DNA of 64,000 bases, taken from Tubulanus polymorphus. Taxonomy: Eukaryota > Nemertea > Palaeonemertea > Tubulaniformes > Tubulanidae. This document shows, piece after piece, positions 40,101 through 52,307 of this stretch. A model generated the notes under the pieces. The model searched no databases. It saw nothing but the letters and a program-made list of their open reading frames with translations, and was not told the origin of the DNA. Every line of letters starts with the position of its first letter. Position 1 is the stretch's first letter. A program made the position numbers and the translations under genes. The stretch spans positions 17,103,263 to 17,167,262 of the forward strand of contig NC_134028.1 in the NCBI RefSeq assembly GCF_964204645.1, given 5' to 3'.

Positions 40101-42710
40101 GGTTTTGTCGCCCGCAACAATTCATTATTTTGGTTTTATCGCCCGCGATAATTCATTATTTTGGTTTTATCGCCCGCGACAATTCATTTTTTGGATTTGT
40201 CGCCCACGACAATTCAATATTTTGGTTTTATCGCCCGCGACAATTCATTATTTTGGTTTTATCGCCCGCGACAATTCATTATTTTGGTTTTGTCACCCGA
40301 GACAATTCATCATTTTGGTTTTATCGCCCGCGACAATTCATTATTTTGGTTTTGTCCCCCGCGACAATTCACCATTTTGGTTTTGTCGCCTGGACAATTC
40401 ACCATTTTGGTTTTGTCGCCCGCGACGATTCATTATTTTGGTTTTGTCGCCCCCACAATTCTTTTTTTGGTTTTGTCGCCCGCGACAATTCATTAGTTTG
40501 GTTTTGTCGCCAGCGACAATTCATTATTTTGGTTTTGTCGACCGCGACAATTCTTCTTTTTGGTTTTGTCGCCCGCGACAATTCATTATTTTGGTTTTGT
40601 CGCCCGCGACAATTCACCATTTTGGTTTTGTCGCCCGCGACAATTCACCATTTTGGTTTTGTCGCCCGCGACAATTCACCGTTTTGGTTTTGTCACCCGC
40701 GACAATTCATTATTTTGGTTTTATCGCCCGCGACAATTCATTATTTTGGTTTTGTCGCCCGCGACAATTCACCATTTTGGTTTTGTCGCCCGCGACAATT
40801 CACCGTTTTGGTTTTGTCACCCGCGACAATTCATTATTTTGGTTTTATCGCCCGCGACAATTCATTATTTTGGTTTTGTCGCCAGCGACAATTCACCATT
40901 TTGGTTTTGTCGCGCGCGACAATTCACCGTTTTGGTTTTGTCACCCGCGACAATTCATTATTTTGGTTTTATCGCCCGCGACAATTCATTATTTTGGTTT
41001 TGTCGCCCGCGACAATTCATTATTTTGGTTTTGTCGCCCCGACAATTCTTTTTTTGGTTTTGTCGCCGGCGACAATTCATTAGTCTGGTTTTGTCGCCCA
41101 CGACAATTCAATATTTTGGTTTTATCGCCCGCGACAATTCATTATTTTGGTTTTATCGCCCGCGACAATTTTTTTCTCTTTTTGTCGCGGTTTTATCGCC
41201 TGCGACACTTCAATATTTTGGTTTTATCGCCCGCAACAATTCATTATTTTGGTTTTATCGCCTGCGACAATTCATTATTTTGGTTTTATCGCCCGCGACA
41301 ATTCATTATTTTGGTTTTGTCACCCGAGACAATTCATCATTTTGGTTTTATCGCCCGCGACAATTCATTATTTTGGTTTTGTCCCCCGTGACAATTCACC
41401 ATTTTGGTTTTGTCGCCTGGACAATTCACCATTTTGGTTTTGTCGCCCGCGACGATTCATTATTTTGGTTTTGTCGCCCCCACAATTCTTTTTTTGGTTT
41501 TGTCGCCCGCGACAATTCATTAGTTTGGTTTTGTCGCCGGCGACAATTCATTATTTTGGTTTTGTCCCCCGTGACAATTCACCATTTTGGTTTTGTCGCC
41601 CGCGACAATTCACTGTTTTGGTTTTGTCACCCGCGACAATTCATTATTTTGGTTTTATCGCCCGCGACAATTCATTATTTTGGTTTTGTCGCCCCGACAA
41701 TTCTTTTTTTTGGTTTTGTCGCCCGCGACAATTCATTATTTTAGTTTTATCGCCCGCGACAATTCAATATTTTGGTTTTGTCGCCAGCGACAATTCACCA
41801 TTTTGGTTTTGTCGCGCGCGACAATTCACCGTTTTGGTTTTGTCACCCGCGACAATTCATTATTTTTGTTTTATCGCCCGCGACAATTCATTATTTTGGT
41901 TTTGTCGCCCGGGATAATTCTTGTTTTTGGTTTTGTCGCCCGCAACAATTCATTATTTTGGTTTTATCGCCCGCGATAATTCATTATTTTGGTTTTATCG
42001 CCCGCGACAATTCATTTTTTGGATTTGTCGCCCACGACAATTCAATATTTTGGTTTTATCGCCCGCGACAATTCATTATTTTGGTTTTATCGCCCGCGAC
42101 AATTCATTATTTTGGTTTTGTCACCCGAGACAATTCATCATTTTGGTTTTATCGCCCGCGACAATTCATTATTTTGGTTTTGTCCCCCGCGACAATTCAC
42201 CATTTTGGTTTTGTCGCCTGGACAATTCACCATTTTGGTTTTGTCGCCCGCGACGATTCATTATTTTGGTTTTGTCGCCCCCACAATTCTTTTTTTGGTT
42301 TTGTCGCCCGCGACAATTCATTAGTTTGGTTTTGTCGCCGGCGACAATTCATTATTTTGGTTTTGTCGACCGCGACAATTCTTCTTTTTGGTTTTGTCGC
42401 CCGCGACAATTCATTATTTTGGTTTTGTCGCCCGCGACAATTCACCATTTTGGTTTTGTCGCCCGCGACAATTCACCGTTTTGGTTTTGTCACCCGCGAC
42501 AATTCATTATTTTGGTTTTATCGCCCGCGACAATTCATTATTTTGGTTTTGTCGACCGCGACAATTCTTCTTTTTGGTTTTGTCGCCCGCGACAATTCAT
42601 TATTTTGGTTTTGTCGCCAGCGACAATTCATTATTTTGGTTTTGTCGACCGCGACAATTCTTCTTTTTGGTTTTGTCGCCCGCGACAATTCATTATTTTG
42701 GTTTTGTCGC
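37191..42710 (+). repeat. 5,520-bp tandem duplication, copy 2
   Basis: It opens at the GCACCGACAATTC unit near 37,189, directly after a monomer that ends copy 1. The match to copy 1 runs to 42,710, where an ordinary GCCCGCGAC monomer appears instead of GCACCGAC. The breakpoint lies somewhere in 37,156-37,190, within a run of sequence identical in both flanks, as expected for homologous unequal exchange. Confidence 0.9.
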
Positions 42711-45640
42711 CCGCGACAATTCACCATTTTGGTTTTGTCGCCCGCGACAATTCACCATTTTGGTTTTGTCGCCCGCGACAATTCACCGTTTTGGTTTTGT
42801 CACCCGCGACAATTCATTATTTTGGTTTTATCGCCCGCGACAATTCATTATTTTGGTTTTGTCGCCCGCGACAATTCACCATTTTGGTTTTGTCGCCCGC
42901 GACAATTCACCGTTTTGGTTTTGTCACCCGCGACAATTCATTATTTTGGTTTTATCGCCCGCGACAATTCATTATTTTGGTTTTGTCGCCAGCGACAATT
43001 CACCATTTTGGTTTTGTCGCGCGCGACAATTCACCGTTTTGGTTTTGTCACCCGCGACAATTCATTATTTTGGTTTTATCGCCCGCGACAATTCATTATT
43101 TTGGTTTTGTCGCCCGCGACAATTCATTATTTTGGTTTTGTCGCCCCGACAATTCTTTTTTTGGTTTTGTCGCCGGCGACAATTCATTAGTCTGGTTTTG
43201 TCGCCCACGACAATTCAATATTTTGGTTTTATCGCCCGCGACAATTCATTATTTTGGTTTTATCGCCCGCGACAATTTTTTTCTCTTTTTGTCGCGGTTT
43301 TATCGCCTGCGACACTTCAATATTTTGGTTTTATCGCCCGCAACAATTCATTATTTTGGTTTTATCGCCCGCGACAATTCATTATTTTGGTTTTATCGCC
43401 CGCGACAATTCATTATTTTGGTTTTGTCACCCGAGACAATTCATCATTTTGGTTTTATCGCCCGCGACAATTCATTATTTTGGTTTTGTCCCCCGTGACA
43501 ATTCACCATTTTGGTTTTGTCGCCTGGACAATTCACCATTTTGGTTTTGTCGCCCGCGACGATTCATTATTTTGGTTTTGTCGCCCCCACAATTCTTTTT
43601 TTGGTTTTGTCGCCCGCGACAATTCATTAGTTTGGTTTTGTCGCCGGCGACAATTCATTATTTTGGTTTTGTCCCCCGTGACAATTCACCATTTTGGTTT
43701 TGTCGCCCGCGACAATTCACTGTTTTGGTTTTGTCACCCGCGACAATTCATTATTTTGGTTTTATCGCCCGCGACAATTCATTATTTTGGTTTTGTCGCC
43801 CGGGATAATTCTTGTTTTTGGTTTTGTCGCCCGCAACAATTCATTATTTTGGTTTTATCGCCCGCGATAATTCATTATTTTGGTTTTATCGCCCGCGACA
43901 ATTCATTTTTTGGATTTGTCGCCCACGACAATTCAATATTTTGGTTTTATCGCCCGCGACAATTCATTATTTTGGTTTTATCGCCCGCGACAATTCATTA
44001 TTTTGGTTTTGTCACCCGAGACAAATCATCATTTTGGTTTTATCGCCCGCGACAATTCATTATTTTGGTTTTGTCCCCCGCGACAATTCACCATTTTGGT
44101 TTTGTCGCCTGGACAATTCACCATTTTGGTTTTGTCGCCCGCGACGATTCATTATTTTGGTTTTGTCGCCCCCACAATTCTTTTTTTGGTTTTGTCGCCC
44201 GCGACAATTCATTAGTTTGGTTTTGTCGCCGGCGACAATTCATTATTTTGGTTTTGTCGACCGCGACAATTCTTCTTTTTGGTTTTGTCGCCCGCGACAA
44301 TTCATTATTTTGGTTTTGTCGCCCGCGACAATTCACCATTTTGGTTTTGTCGCCCGCGACAATTCACCGTTTTGGTTTTGTCACCCGCGACAATTCATTA
44401 TTTTGGTTTTATCGCCCGCGACAATTCATTATTTTGGTTTTGTCGCCCGCGACAATTCACCATTTTGGTTTTGTCGCCCGCGACAATTCACCGTTTTGGT
44501 TTTGTCACCCGCGACAATTCATTATTTTGGTTTTATCGCCCGCGACAATTCATTATTTTGGTTTTGTCGCCAGCGACAATTCACCATTTTGGTTTTGTCG
44601 CGCGCGACAATTCACCGTTTTGGTTTTGTCACCCGCGACAATTCATTATTTTGGTTTTATCGCCCGCGACAATTCATTATTTTGGTTTTGTCGCCCGCGA
44701 CAATTCATTATTTTGGTTTTGTCGCCCCGACAATTCTTTTTTTTGGTTTTGTCGCCGGCGACAATTCATTAGTCTGGTTTTGTCGCCCACGACAATTCAA
44801 TATTTTGGTTTTATCGCCCGCGACAATTCATTATTTTGGTTTTATCGCCCGCGACAATTTTTTTCTCTTTTTGTCGCGGTTTTATCGCCTGCGACACTTC
44901 AATATTTTGGTTTTATCGCCCGCAACAATTCATTATTTTGGTTTTATCGCCCGCGACAATTCATTATTTTGGTTTTATCGCCCGCGACAATTCATTATTT
45001 TGGTTTTGTAACCCGAGACAATTCATCATTTTGGTTTTATCGCCCGCGACAATTCATTATTTTGGTTTTGTCCCCCGTGACAATTCACCATTTTGGTTTT
45101 GTCGCCTGGACAATTCACCATTTTGGTTTTGTCGCCCGCGACGATTCATTATTTTGGTTTTGTCGCCCCCACAATTCTTTTTTTGGTTTTGTCGCCCGCG
45201 ACAATTCATTAGTTTGGTTTTGTCGCCGGCGACAATTCATTATTTTGGTTTTGTCCCCCGTGACAATTCACCATTTTGGTTTTGTCGCCCGCGACAATTC
45301 ACCGTTTTGGTTTTGTCACCCGCGACAATTCATTATTTTGGTTTTATCGCCCGCGACAATTCATTATTTTGGTTTTGTCGCCCCGACAATTCTTTTTTTT
45401 GGTTTTGTCGCCCGCGACAATTCATTATTTTAGTTTTATCGCCCGCGACAATTCAATATTTTGGTTTTATCACCCGCGACAATTCATTATTTTAGTTTTA
45501 TCGCCCGCGACAATTCAATATTTTGGTTTTGTCGCCTGCGACAATTCAATATTTTGGTTTTATCGCCCGCGACAATTCATTACTTTAGTTTTATCTCCAG
45601 CGACAATTCATTATTTTGGTTTTGTCGCCCGGGATAATTC
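42711..45640 (+). repeat. Recombinant stretch between the 5.5-kb and 6.7-kb pairs
   Basis: 42,711-43,700 matches 40,604-41,593 (offset 2,107 bp). 44,328-45,901 matches 2,160-3,733 at the other end of the window (offset 42,168 bp). Unusual single differences are TAACCCGAG near 45,009 where other copies have TCACCCGAG, and ACAAATCATC near 44,022. A GGGATAATTCTTG landmark lies near 43,803. Confidence 0.78.
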
Positions 45641-48600
45641 TTCTTTTTGGTTTTGTCGCCCGCAACAATTCATTATTTTGGTTTTATCGCCCGCGATAAT
45701 TCATTATTTTGGTTTTATCGCCCGCGACAATTCATTTTTTGGATTTGTCGCCCACGACAATTCAATATTTTGGTTTTATCGCCCGCGACAATTCATTATT
45801 TTGGTTTTATCGCCCGCGACAATTCATTATTTTGGTTTTGTCACCCGAGACAATTCATCATTTTGGTTTTATCGCCCGCGACAATTCATTATTTTGGTTT
45901 TGTCCCCCGCGACAATTCACCATTTTGGTTTTGTCGCCTGGACAATTCACCATTTTGGTTTTGTCGCCCGCGACGATTCATTATTTTGGTTTTGTCGCCC
46001 CCACAATTCTTTTTTTGGTTTTGTCGCCCGCGACAATTCATTAGTTTGGTTTTGTCGCCGGCGACAATTCATTATTTTGGTTTTGTCGACCGCGACAATT
46101 CTTCTTTTTGGTTTTGTCGCCCGCGACAATTCATTATTTTGGTTTTGTCGCCCGCGACAATTCACCATTTTGGTTTTGTCGCCCACGACAATTCACCATT
46201 TTGGTTTTGTCGCCCGCGACAATTCACCGTTTTGGTTTTGTCACCCGCGACAATTCATTATTTTGGTTTTATCGCCCGCGACAATTCATTATTTTGGTTT
46301 TGTCGCCCGCGACAATTCACCGTTTTGGTTTTGTCGCCCACGACAATTCATTATTTTGGTTTTGTCGCCAGCGACAATTCACCATTTTGGTTTTGTCGCG
46401 CGCGACAATTCACCGTTTTGGTTTTGTCACCCGCGACAATTCATTATTTTTGTTTTATCGCCCGCGACAATTCATTATTTTGGTTTTGTCGCCCGCGACA
46501 ATTCATTATTTTGGTTTTGTCGCCCCGACAATTCTTTTTTTTGGTTTTGTCGCCCGCGACAATTCATTATTTTAGTTTTATCGCCCGCGACAATTCAATA
46601 TTTTGGTTTTATCACCCGCGACAATTCATTATTTTAGTTTTATCGCCCGCGACAATTCAATATTTTGGTTTTGTCGCCTGCGACAATTCAATATTTTGGT
46701 TTTATCGCCCGCGACAATTCATTACTTTAGTTTTATCTCCAGCGACAATTCATTATTTTGGTTTTGTCGCCCGGGATAATTCTTCTTTTTGGTTTTGTCG
46801 CCCGCAACAATTCATTATTTTGGTTTTATCGCCCGCGATAATTCATTATTTTGGTTTTATCGCCCGCGACAATTCATTTTTTGGATTTGTCGCCCACGAC
46901 AATTCAATATTTTGGTTTTATCGCCCGCGACAATTCATTATTTTGGTTTTATCGCCCGCGACAATTCATTATTTTGGTTTTGTCACCCGAGACAATTCAT
47001 CATTTTGGTTTTATCGCCCGCGACAATTCATTATTTTGGTTTTGTCCCCCGCGACAATTCACCATTTTGGTTTTGTCGCCTGGACAATTCACCATTTTGG
47101 TTTTGTCGCCCGCGACGATTCATTATTTTGGTTTTGTCGCCCCCACAATTCTTTTTTTGGTTTTGTCGCCCGCGACAATTCATTAGTTTGGTTTTGTCGC
47201 CGGCGACAATTCATTATTTTGGTTTTGTCGACCGCGACAATTCTTCTTTTTGGTTTTGTCGCCCGCGACAATTCATTATTTTGGTTTTGTCGCCCGCGAC
47301 AATTCACCATTTTGGTTTTGTCGCCCACGACAATTCACCATTTTGGTTTTGTCGCCCGCGACAATTCACCGTTTTGGTTTTGTCACCCGCGACAATTCAT
47401 TATTTTTGTTTTATCGCCCGCGACAATTCATTATTTTGGTTTTGTCGCCCGCGACAATTCATTATTTTGGTTTTGTCGCCCCGACAATTCTTTTTTTTGG
47501 TTTTGTCGCCCGCGACAATTCATTATTTTAGTTTTATCGCCCGCGACAATTCAATATTTTGGTTTTATCACCCGCGACAATTCATTATTTTAGTTTTATC
47601 GCCCGCGACAATTCAATATTTTGGTTTTGTCGCCTGCGACAATTCAATATTTTGGTTTTATCGCCCGCGACAATTCATTACTTTAGTTTTATCTCCAGCG
47701 ACAATTCATTATTTTGGTTTTGTCGCCCGGGATAATTCTTCTTTTTGGTTTTGTCGCCCGCAACAATTCATTATTTTGGTTTTATCGCCCGCGATAATTC
47801 ATTATTTTGGTTTTATCGCCCGCGACAATTCATTTTTTGGATTTGTCGCCCACGACAATTCAATATTTTGGTTTTATCGCCCGCGACAATTCATTATTTT
47901 GGTTTTATCGCCCGCGACAATTCATTATTTTGGTTTTGTCACCCGAGACAATTCATCATTTTGGTTTTATCGCCCGCGACAATTCATTATTTTGGTTTTG
48001 TCCCCCGCGACAATTCACCATTTTGGTTTTGTCGCCTGGACAATTCACCATTTTGGTTTTGTCGCCCGCGACGATTCATTATTTTGGTTTTGTCGCCCCC
48101 ACAATTCTTTTTTTGGTTTTGTCGCCCGCGACAATTCATTAGTTTGGTTTTGTCGCCGGCGACAATTCATTATTTTGGTTTTGTCGACCGCGACAATTCT
48201 TCTTTTTGGTTTTGTCGCCCGCGACAATTCATTATTTTGGTTTTGTCGCCCGCGACAATTCACCATTTTGGTTTTGTCGCCCACGACAATTCACCATTTT
48301 GGTTTTGTCGCCCGCGACAATTCACCGTTTTGGTTTTGTCACCCGCGACAATTCATTATTTTGGTTTTATCGCCCGCGACAATTCATTATTTTGGTTTTG
48401 TCGCCCGCGACAATTCACCGTTTTGGTTTTGTCGCCCACGACAATTCATTATTTTGGTTTTGTCGCCAGCGACAATTCACCATTTTGGTTTTGTCGCGCG
48501 CGACAATTCACCGTTTTGGTTTTGTCACCCGCGACAATTCATTATTTTTGTTTTATCGCCCGCGACAATTCATTATTTTGGTTTTGTCGCCCGCGACAAT

Positions 48601-51600
48601 TCATTATTTTGGTTTTGTCGCCCCGACAATTCAATATTTTGGTTTTATCGCCCGCGACAATTCATTATTTTGGTTTTATCGCCCGCGACAATTTTTTTCT
48701 CTTTTTGTCGCGGTTTTATCGCCTGCGACACTTCAATATTTTGGTTTTATCGCCCGCAACAATTCATTATTTTGGTTTTATCGCCCGCGACAATTCATTA
48801 TTTTGGTTTTATCGCCCGCGACAATTCATTATTTTGGTTTTGTCACCCGAGACAATTCATCATTTTGGTTTTATCGCCCGCGACAATTCATTATTTTGGT
48901 TTTGTCCCCCGTGACAATTCACCATTTTGGTTTTGTCGCCTGGACAATTCACCATTTTGGTTTTGTCGCCCGCGACGATTCATTATTTTGGTTTTGTCGC
49001 CCCCACAATTCTTTTTTTGGTTTTGTCGCCCGCGACAATTCATTAGTTTGGTTTTTTCGCCGGCGACAATTCATTATTTTGGTTTTGTCGACCGCGACAA
49101 TTCATTATTTTGGTTTTGTCGCCCGCGACAATTCACCATTTTGGTTTTGTCGCCCACGACAATTCACCATTTTGGTTTTGTCGCCCGCGACAATTCACCG
49201 TTTTGGTTTTGTCACCCGCGACAATTCATTATTTTGGTTTTATCGCCCGCGACAATTCATTATTTTGGTTTTGTCGCCCGCGACAATTCACCGTTTTGGT
49301 TTTGTCTCCCGCGACAATTCATTATTTTGGTTTTGTCGCCAGCGACAATTCACCATTTTGGTTTTGTCGCGCGCGACAATTCACCGTTTTGGTTTTGTCA
49401 CCCGCGACAATTCATTATTTTGGTTTTATCGCCCGCGACAATTCATTATTTTGGTTTTGTCGCCCGCGACAATTCATTATTTTGGTTTTGTCGCCCCGAC
49501 AATTCTTTTTTTTGGTTTTGTCGCCGGCGACAATTCATTAGTCTGGTTTTGTCGCCCACGACAATTCAATATTTTGGTTTTATCGCCCGCGACAATTCAT
49601 TATTTTGGTTTTATCGCCCGCGACAATTTTTTTCTCTTTTTGTCGCGGTTTTATCGCCTGCGACACTTCAATATTTTGGTTTTATCGCCCGCAACACTTC
49701 ATTATTTTGGTTTTATCGCCCGCGACAATTCATTATTTTGGTTTTATCGCCCGCGACAATTCATTATTTTGGTTTTGTCAGCCGAGACAATTCATCATTT
49801 TGGTTTTATCGCCGCCGACAATTCATTATTTTGGTTTTGTCCCCCGTGACAATTCACCATTTTGGTTTTGTCGCCTGGACAATTCACCATTTTGGTTTTG
49901 TCGCCCGCGACGATTCATTATTTTGGTTTTGTCGCCCCCACAATTCTTTTTTTGGTTTTGTCGCCCGCGACAATTCATTAGTTTGGTTTTGTCGCTTGCG
50001 ACAATTCATTATTTTGGTTTTGTCGCCCGCGAAAATTCAATATTTTGGTTTTATCGCCCACGACAATTCACTACTTTGGTTTTATCGCCAGCGACAATTC
50101 ATTATTTTGGTTTTGTCGACCGCGACAATTCATTATTTTGGTTTTATCGCCCGCGACAATTCATTTTTTGGATTTGTCGCCCACGACAATTCAATATTTT
50201 GGTTTTATGGCCTGCGACAATTCATTATTTTATCAATTCATTTTTTGGATTTGTCGCCCACGACAATTCAATATTTTGGTTTTATCGCCCGCGACAATTC
50301 ATTATTTTGGTTTTATCGCCCGCGACAATTCATTATTTTGGTTTTGTCGCACACGACAATGGCGACAATTCAAGATTTTGGTTTTATCGCCCACGACAAT
50401 TCAATATTTTGGTTTTATCGCCCGCGACAATTCATTATTTTGGTTTTATCGCCCGCGACAATTTTTTTCTCTTTTTGTCGCGGTTTTATCGCCTGCGACA
50501 CTTCAATATTTTGGTTTTATCGCCCGCAACAATTCATTAATTTGGTTTTGTATTTTGTTTTTGTCGCCCGCGACAATTTTTTCAATGGTTTTGTCGCCCG
50601 CGACAATTCAATATTTTGGTTTTATCGCCCGCGACAATTCATTATTTTGGTTTTGTCGCCCGCGACAATTCACCATTTTGGTTTTGTCACCCACGACAAT
50701 TCATTATTTTGGTTTTATCGCCGCGACAATTCATTATTTTAGTTTTATCGCCCGCGACAATTCATTATTTTGGTTTTGTCGCACCGACAATTCTTTTTTT
50801 GGTTTTGTCGCCCGCGACAATTCATTAATTTGGTTTTGTCGCCCGCGTTAATTCATTAGTCTGGTTTTGTCGCCCGCGACAATTCAATATTTTGGTTTTG
50901 TCGCCCGCGACAATTCAATATTTTGGTTTTATCGCCCGCGACAATTCATTACTTTAGTTTTATCTCCAGCGACAATTCATTATTTTGGTTTTGTCGCCAG
51001 CGACAATTCACCATTTTGGTTTTGTCGCCCGCGACAATTCACCGATTTGGTTTTGTCACCCGCGACAATTCATTATTTTGGTTTTATCGCCCGCGACAAT
51101 TCATTATTTTGGTTTTGTCGCCCCGACAATTCTTTTTTTTGGTTTTGTCGCCCGCGACAATTCATTATTTTAGTTTTATCGCCCGCGACAATTCAATATT
51201 TTGGTTTTATCACCCGCGACAATTCATTATTTTGGTTTTGTCGCACACGACAATGGCGACAATTCAAGATTTTGGTTTTATCGCCCACGACAATTCAATA
51301 TTTTGGTTTTATCGCCCGCGACAATTCATTATTTTGGTTTTATCGCCCGCGACAATTTTTTTCTCTTTTTGTCGCGGTTTTATCGCCTGCGACAATTCAA
51401 TATTTTGGTTTTATCGCCCGCAACAATTCATTATTTTGGTTTTGTATTTTGTTTTTGTCGCCCGCGACAATTTTTTTTAATGGTTTTGTCGCCCGCGACA
51501 ATTCAATATTTTAGTTTTATCGACCGCGACAATTCATTATTTTGGTTTTGTCCCCCGTGACAATTCACCATTTTGGTTTTGTCGCCCGCGACAATTCACC

Positions 51601-52307
51601 GTTTTGGTTTTGTCACCCGCGACAATTCATTATTTTGGTTTTATCGCCCGCGACAATTCATTATTTTGGTTTTGTCCCCCGCGACAATTCACCATTTTGG
51701 TTTTGTCGCCTGGACAATTCACCATTTTGGTTTTGTCGCCCGCGACGATTCATTATTTTGGTTTTGTCGCCCCCACAATTCTTTTTTTGGTTTTGTCGCC
51801 CGCGACAATTCATTAGTTTGGTTTTGTCGCCGGCGACAATTCATTATTTTGGTTTTGTCGACCGCGACAATTCTTCTTTTTGGTTTTGTCGCCCGCGACA
51901 ATTCATTATTTTGGTTTTGTCGCCCGCGACAATTCACCATTTTGGTTTTGTCGCCCGCGACAATTCACCATTTTGGTTTTGTCGCCCGCGACAATTCACC
52001 GTTTTGGTTTTGTCACCCGCGACAATTCATTATTTTGGTTTTATCGCCCGCGACAATTCATTATTTTGGTTTTGTCGCCCGCGACAATTCACCGTTTTGG
52101 TTTTGTCGCCCACGACAATTCATTATTTTGGTTTTGTCGCCAGCGACAATTCACCATTTTGGTTTTGTCGCGCGCGACAATTCACCGTTTTGGTTTTGTC
52201 GCGCGCGACAATTCACCGTTTTGGTTTTGTCACCCGCGACAATTCATTATTTTTGTTTTATCGCCCGCGACAATTCATTATTTTGGTTTTGTCGCCCGGG
52301 ATAATTC
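45641..52307 (+). repeat. 6.7-kb tandem duplication, copy 1 (62 bp shorter)
   Basis: The offset to copy 2 is 6,667 bp up to 48,629 and 6,729 bp after it. At that point two monomers (62 bp) present in copy 2 (a TTCTTTTTTTTGG unit and an ATTAGTCTGG unit near 55,300) are missing, which leaves an odd CCCCGACAATTCAATATTTT joint. Inside, the landmark recurs near 45,647, 46,789 and 47,745 (spacings 1,142 and 956 bp). After 49,000 it carries TTTTTTCGCCGG, TCAGCCGAG and GCCGCCGAC units. From 52,093 to 52,307 it no longer matches copy 2. Confidence 0.85.

Noticed and set aside
45947-46186. Reverse-strand frames of 60-79 codons rich in RATKPK-like segments
   Set aside because: They occur only where AATTCACC, GTTTTGTCG and T-rich variants remove the TAA and TGA triplets that the usual monomer has on the reverse strand. 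They recur with the duplicated blocks and are shadows of the satellite.
46789-50742. A 1,317-codon forward open frame, and many others of 200-1,000 codons, as genes for a repeat protein
   Set aside because: All three forward frames are open and encode the same 31-residue cycle. Starts are TTG with no supporting signals, and ends fall on random variants such as TTTTAG or GATAATTC. This follows from the repeat length and a stop-free monomer.
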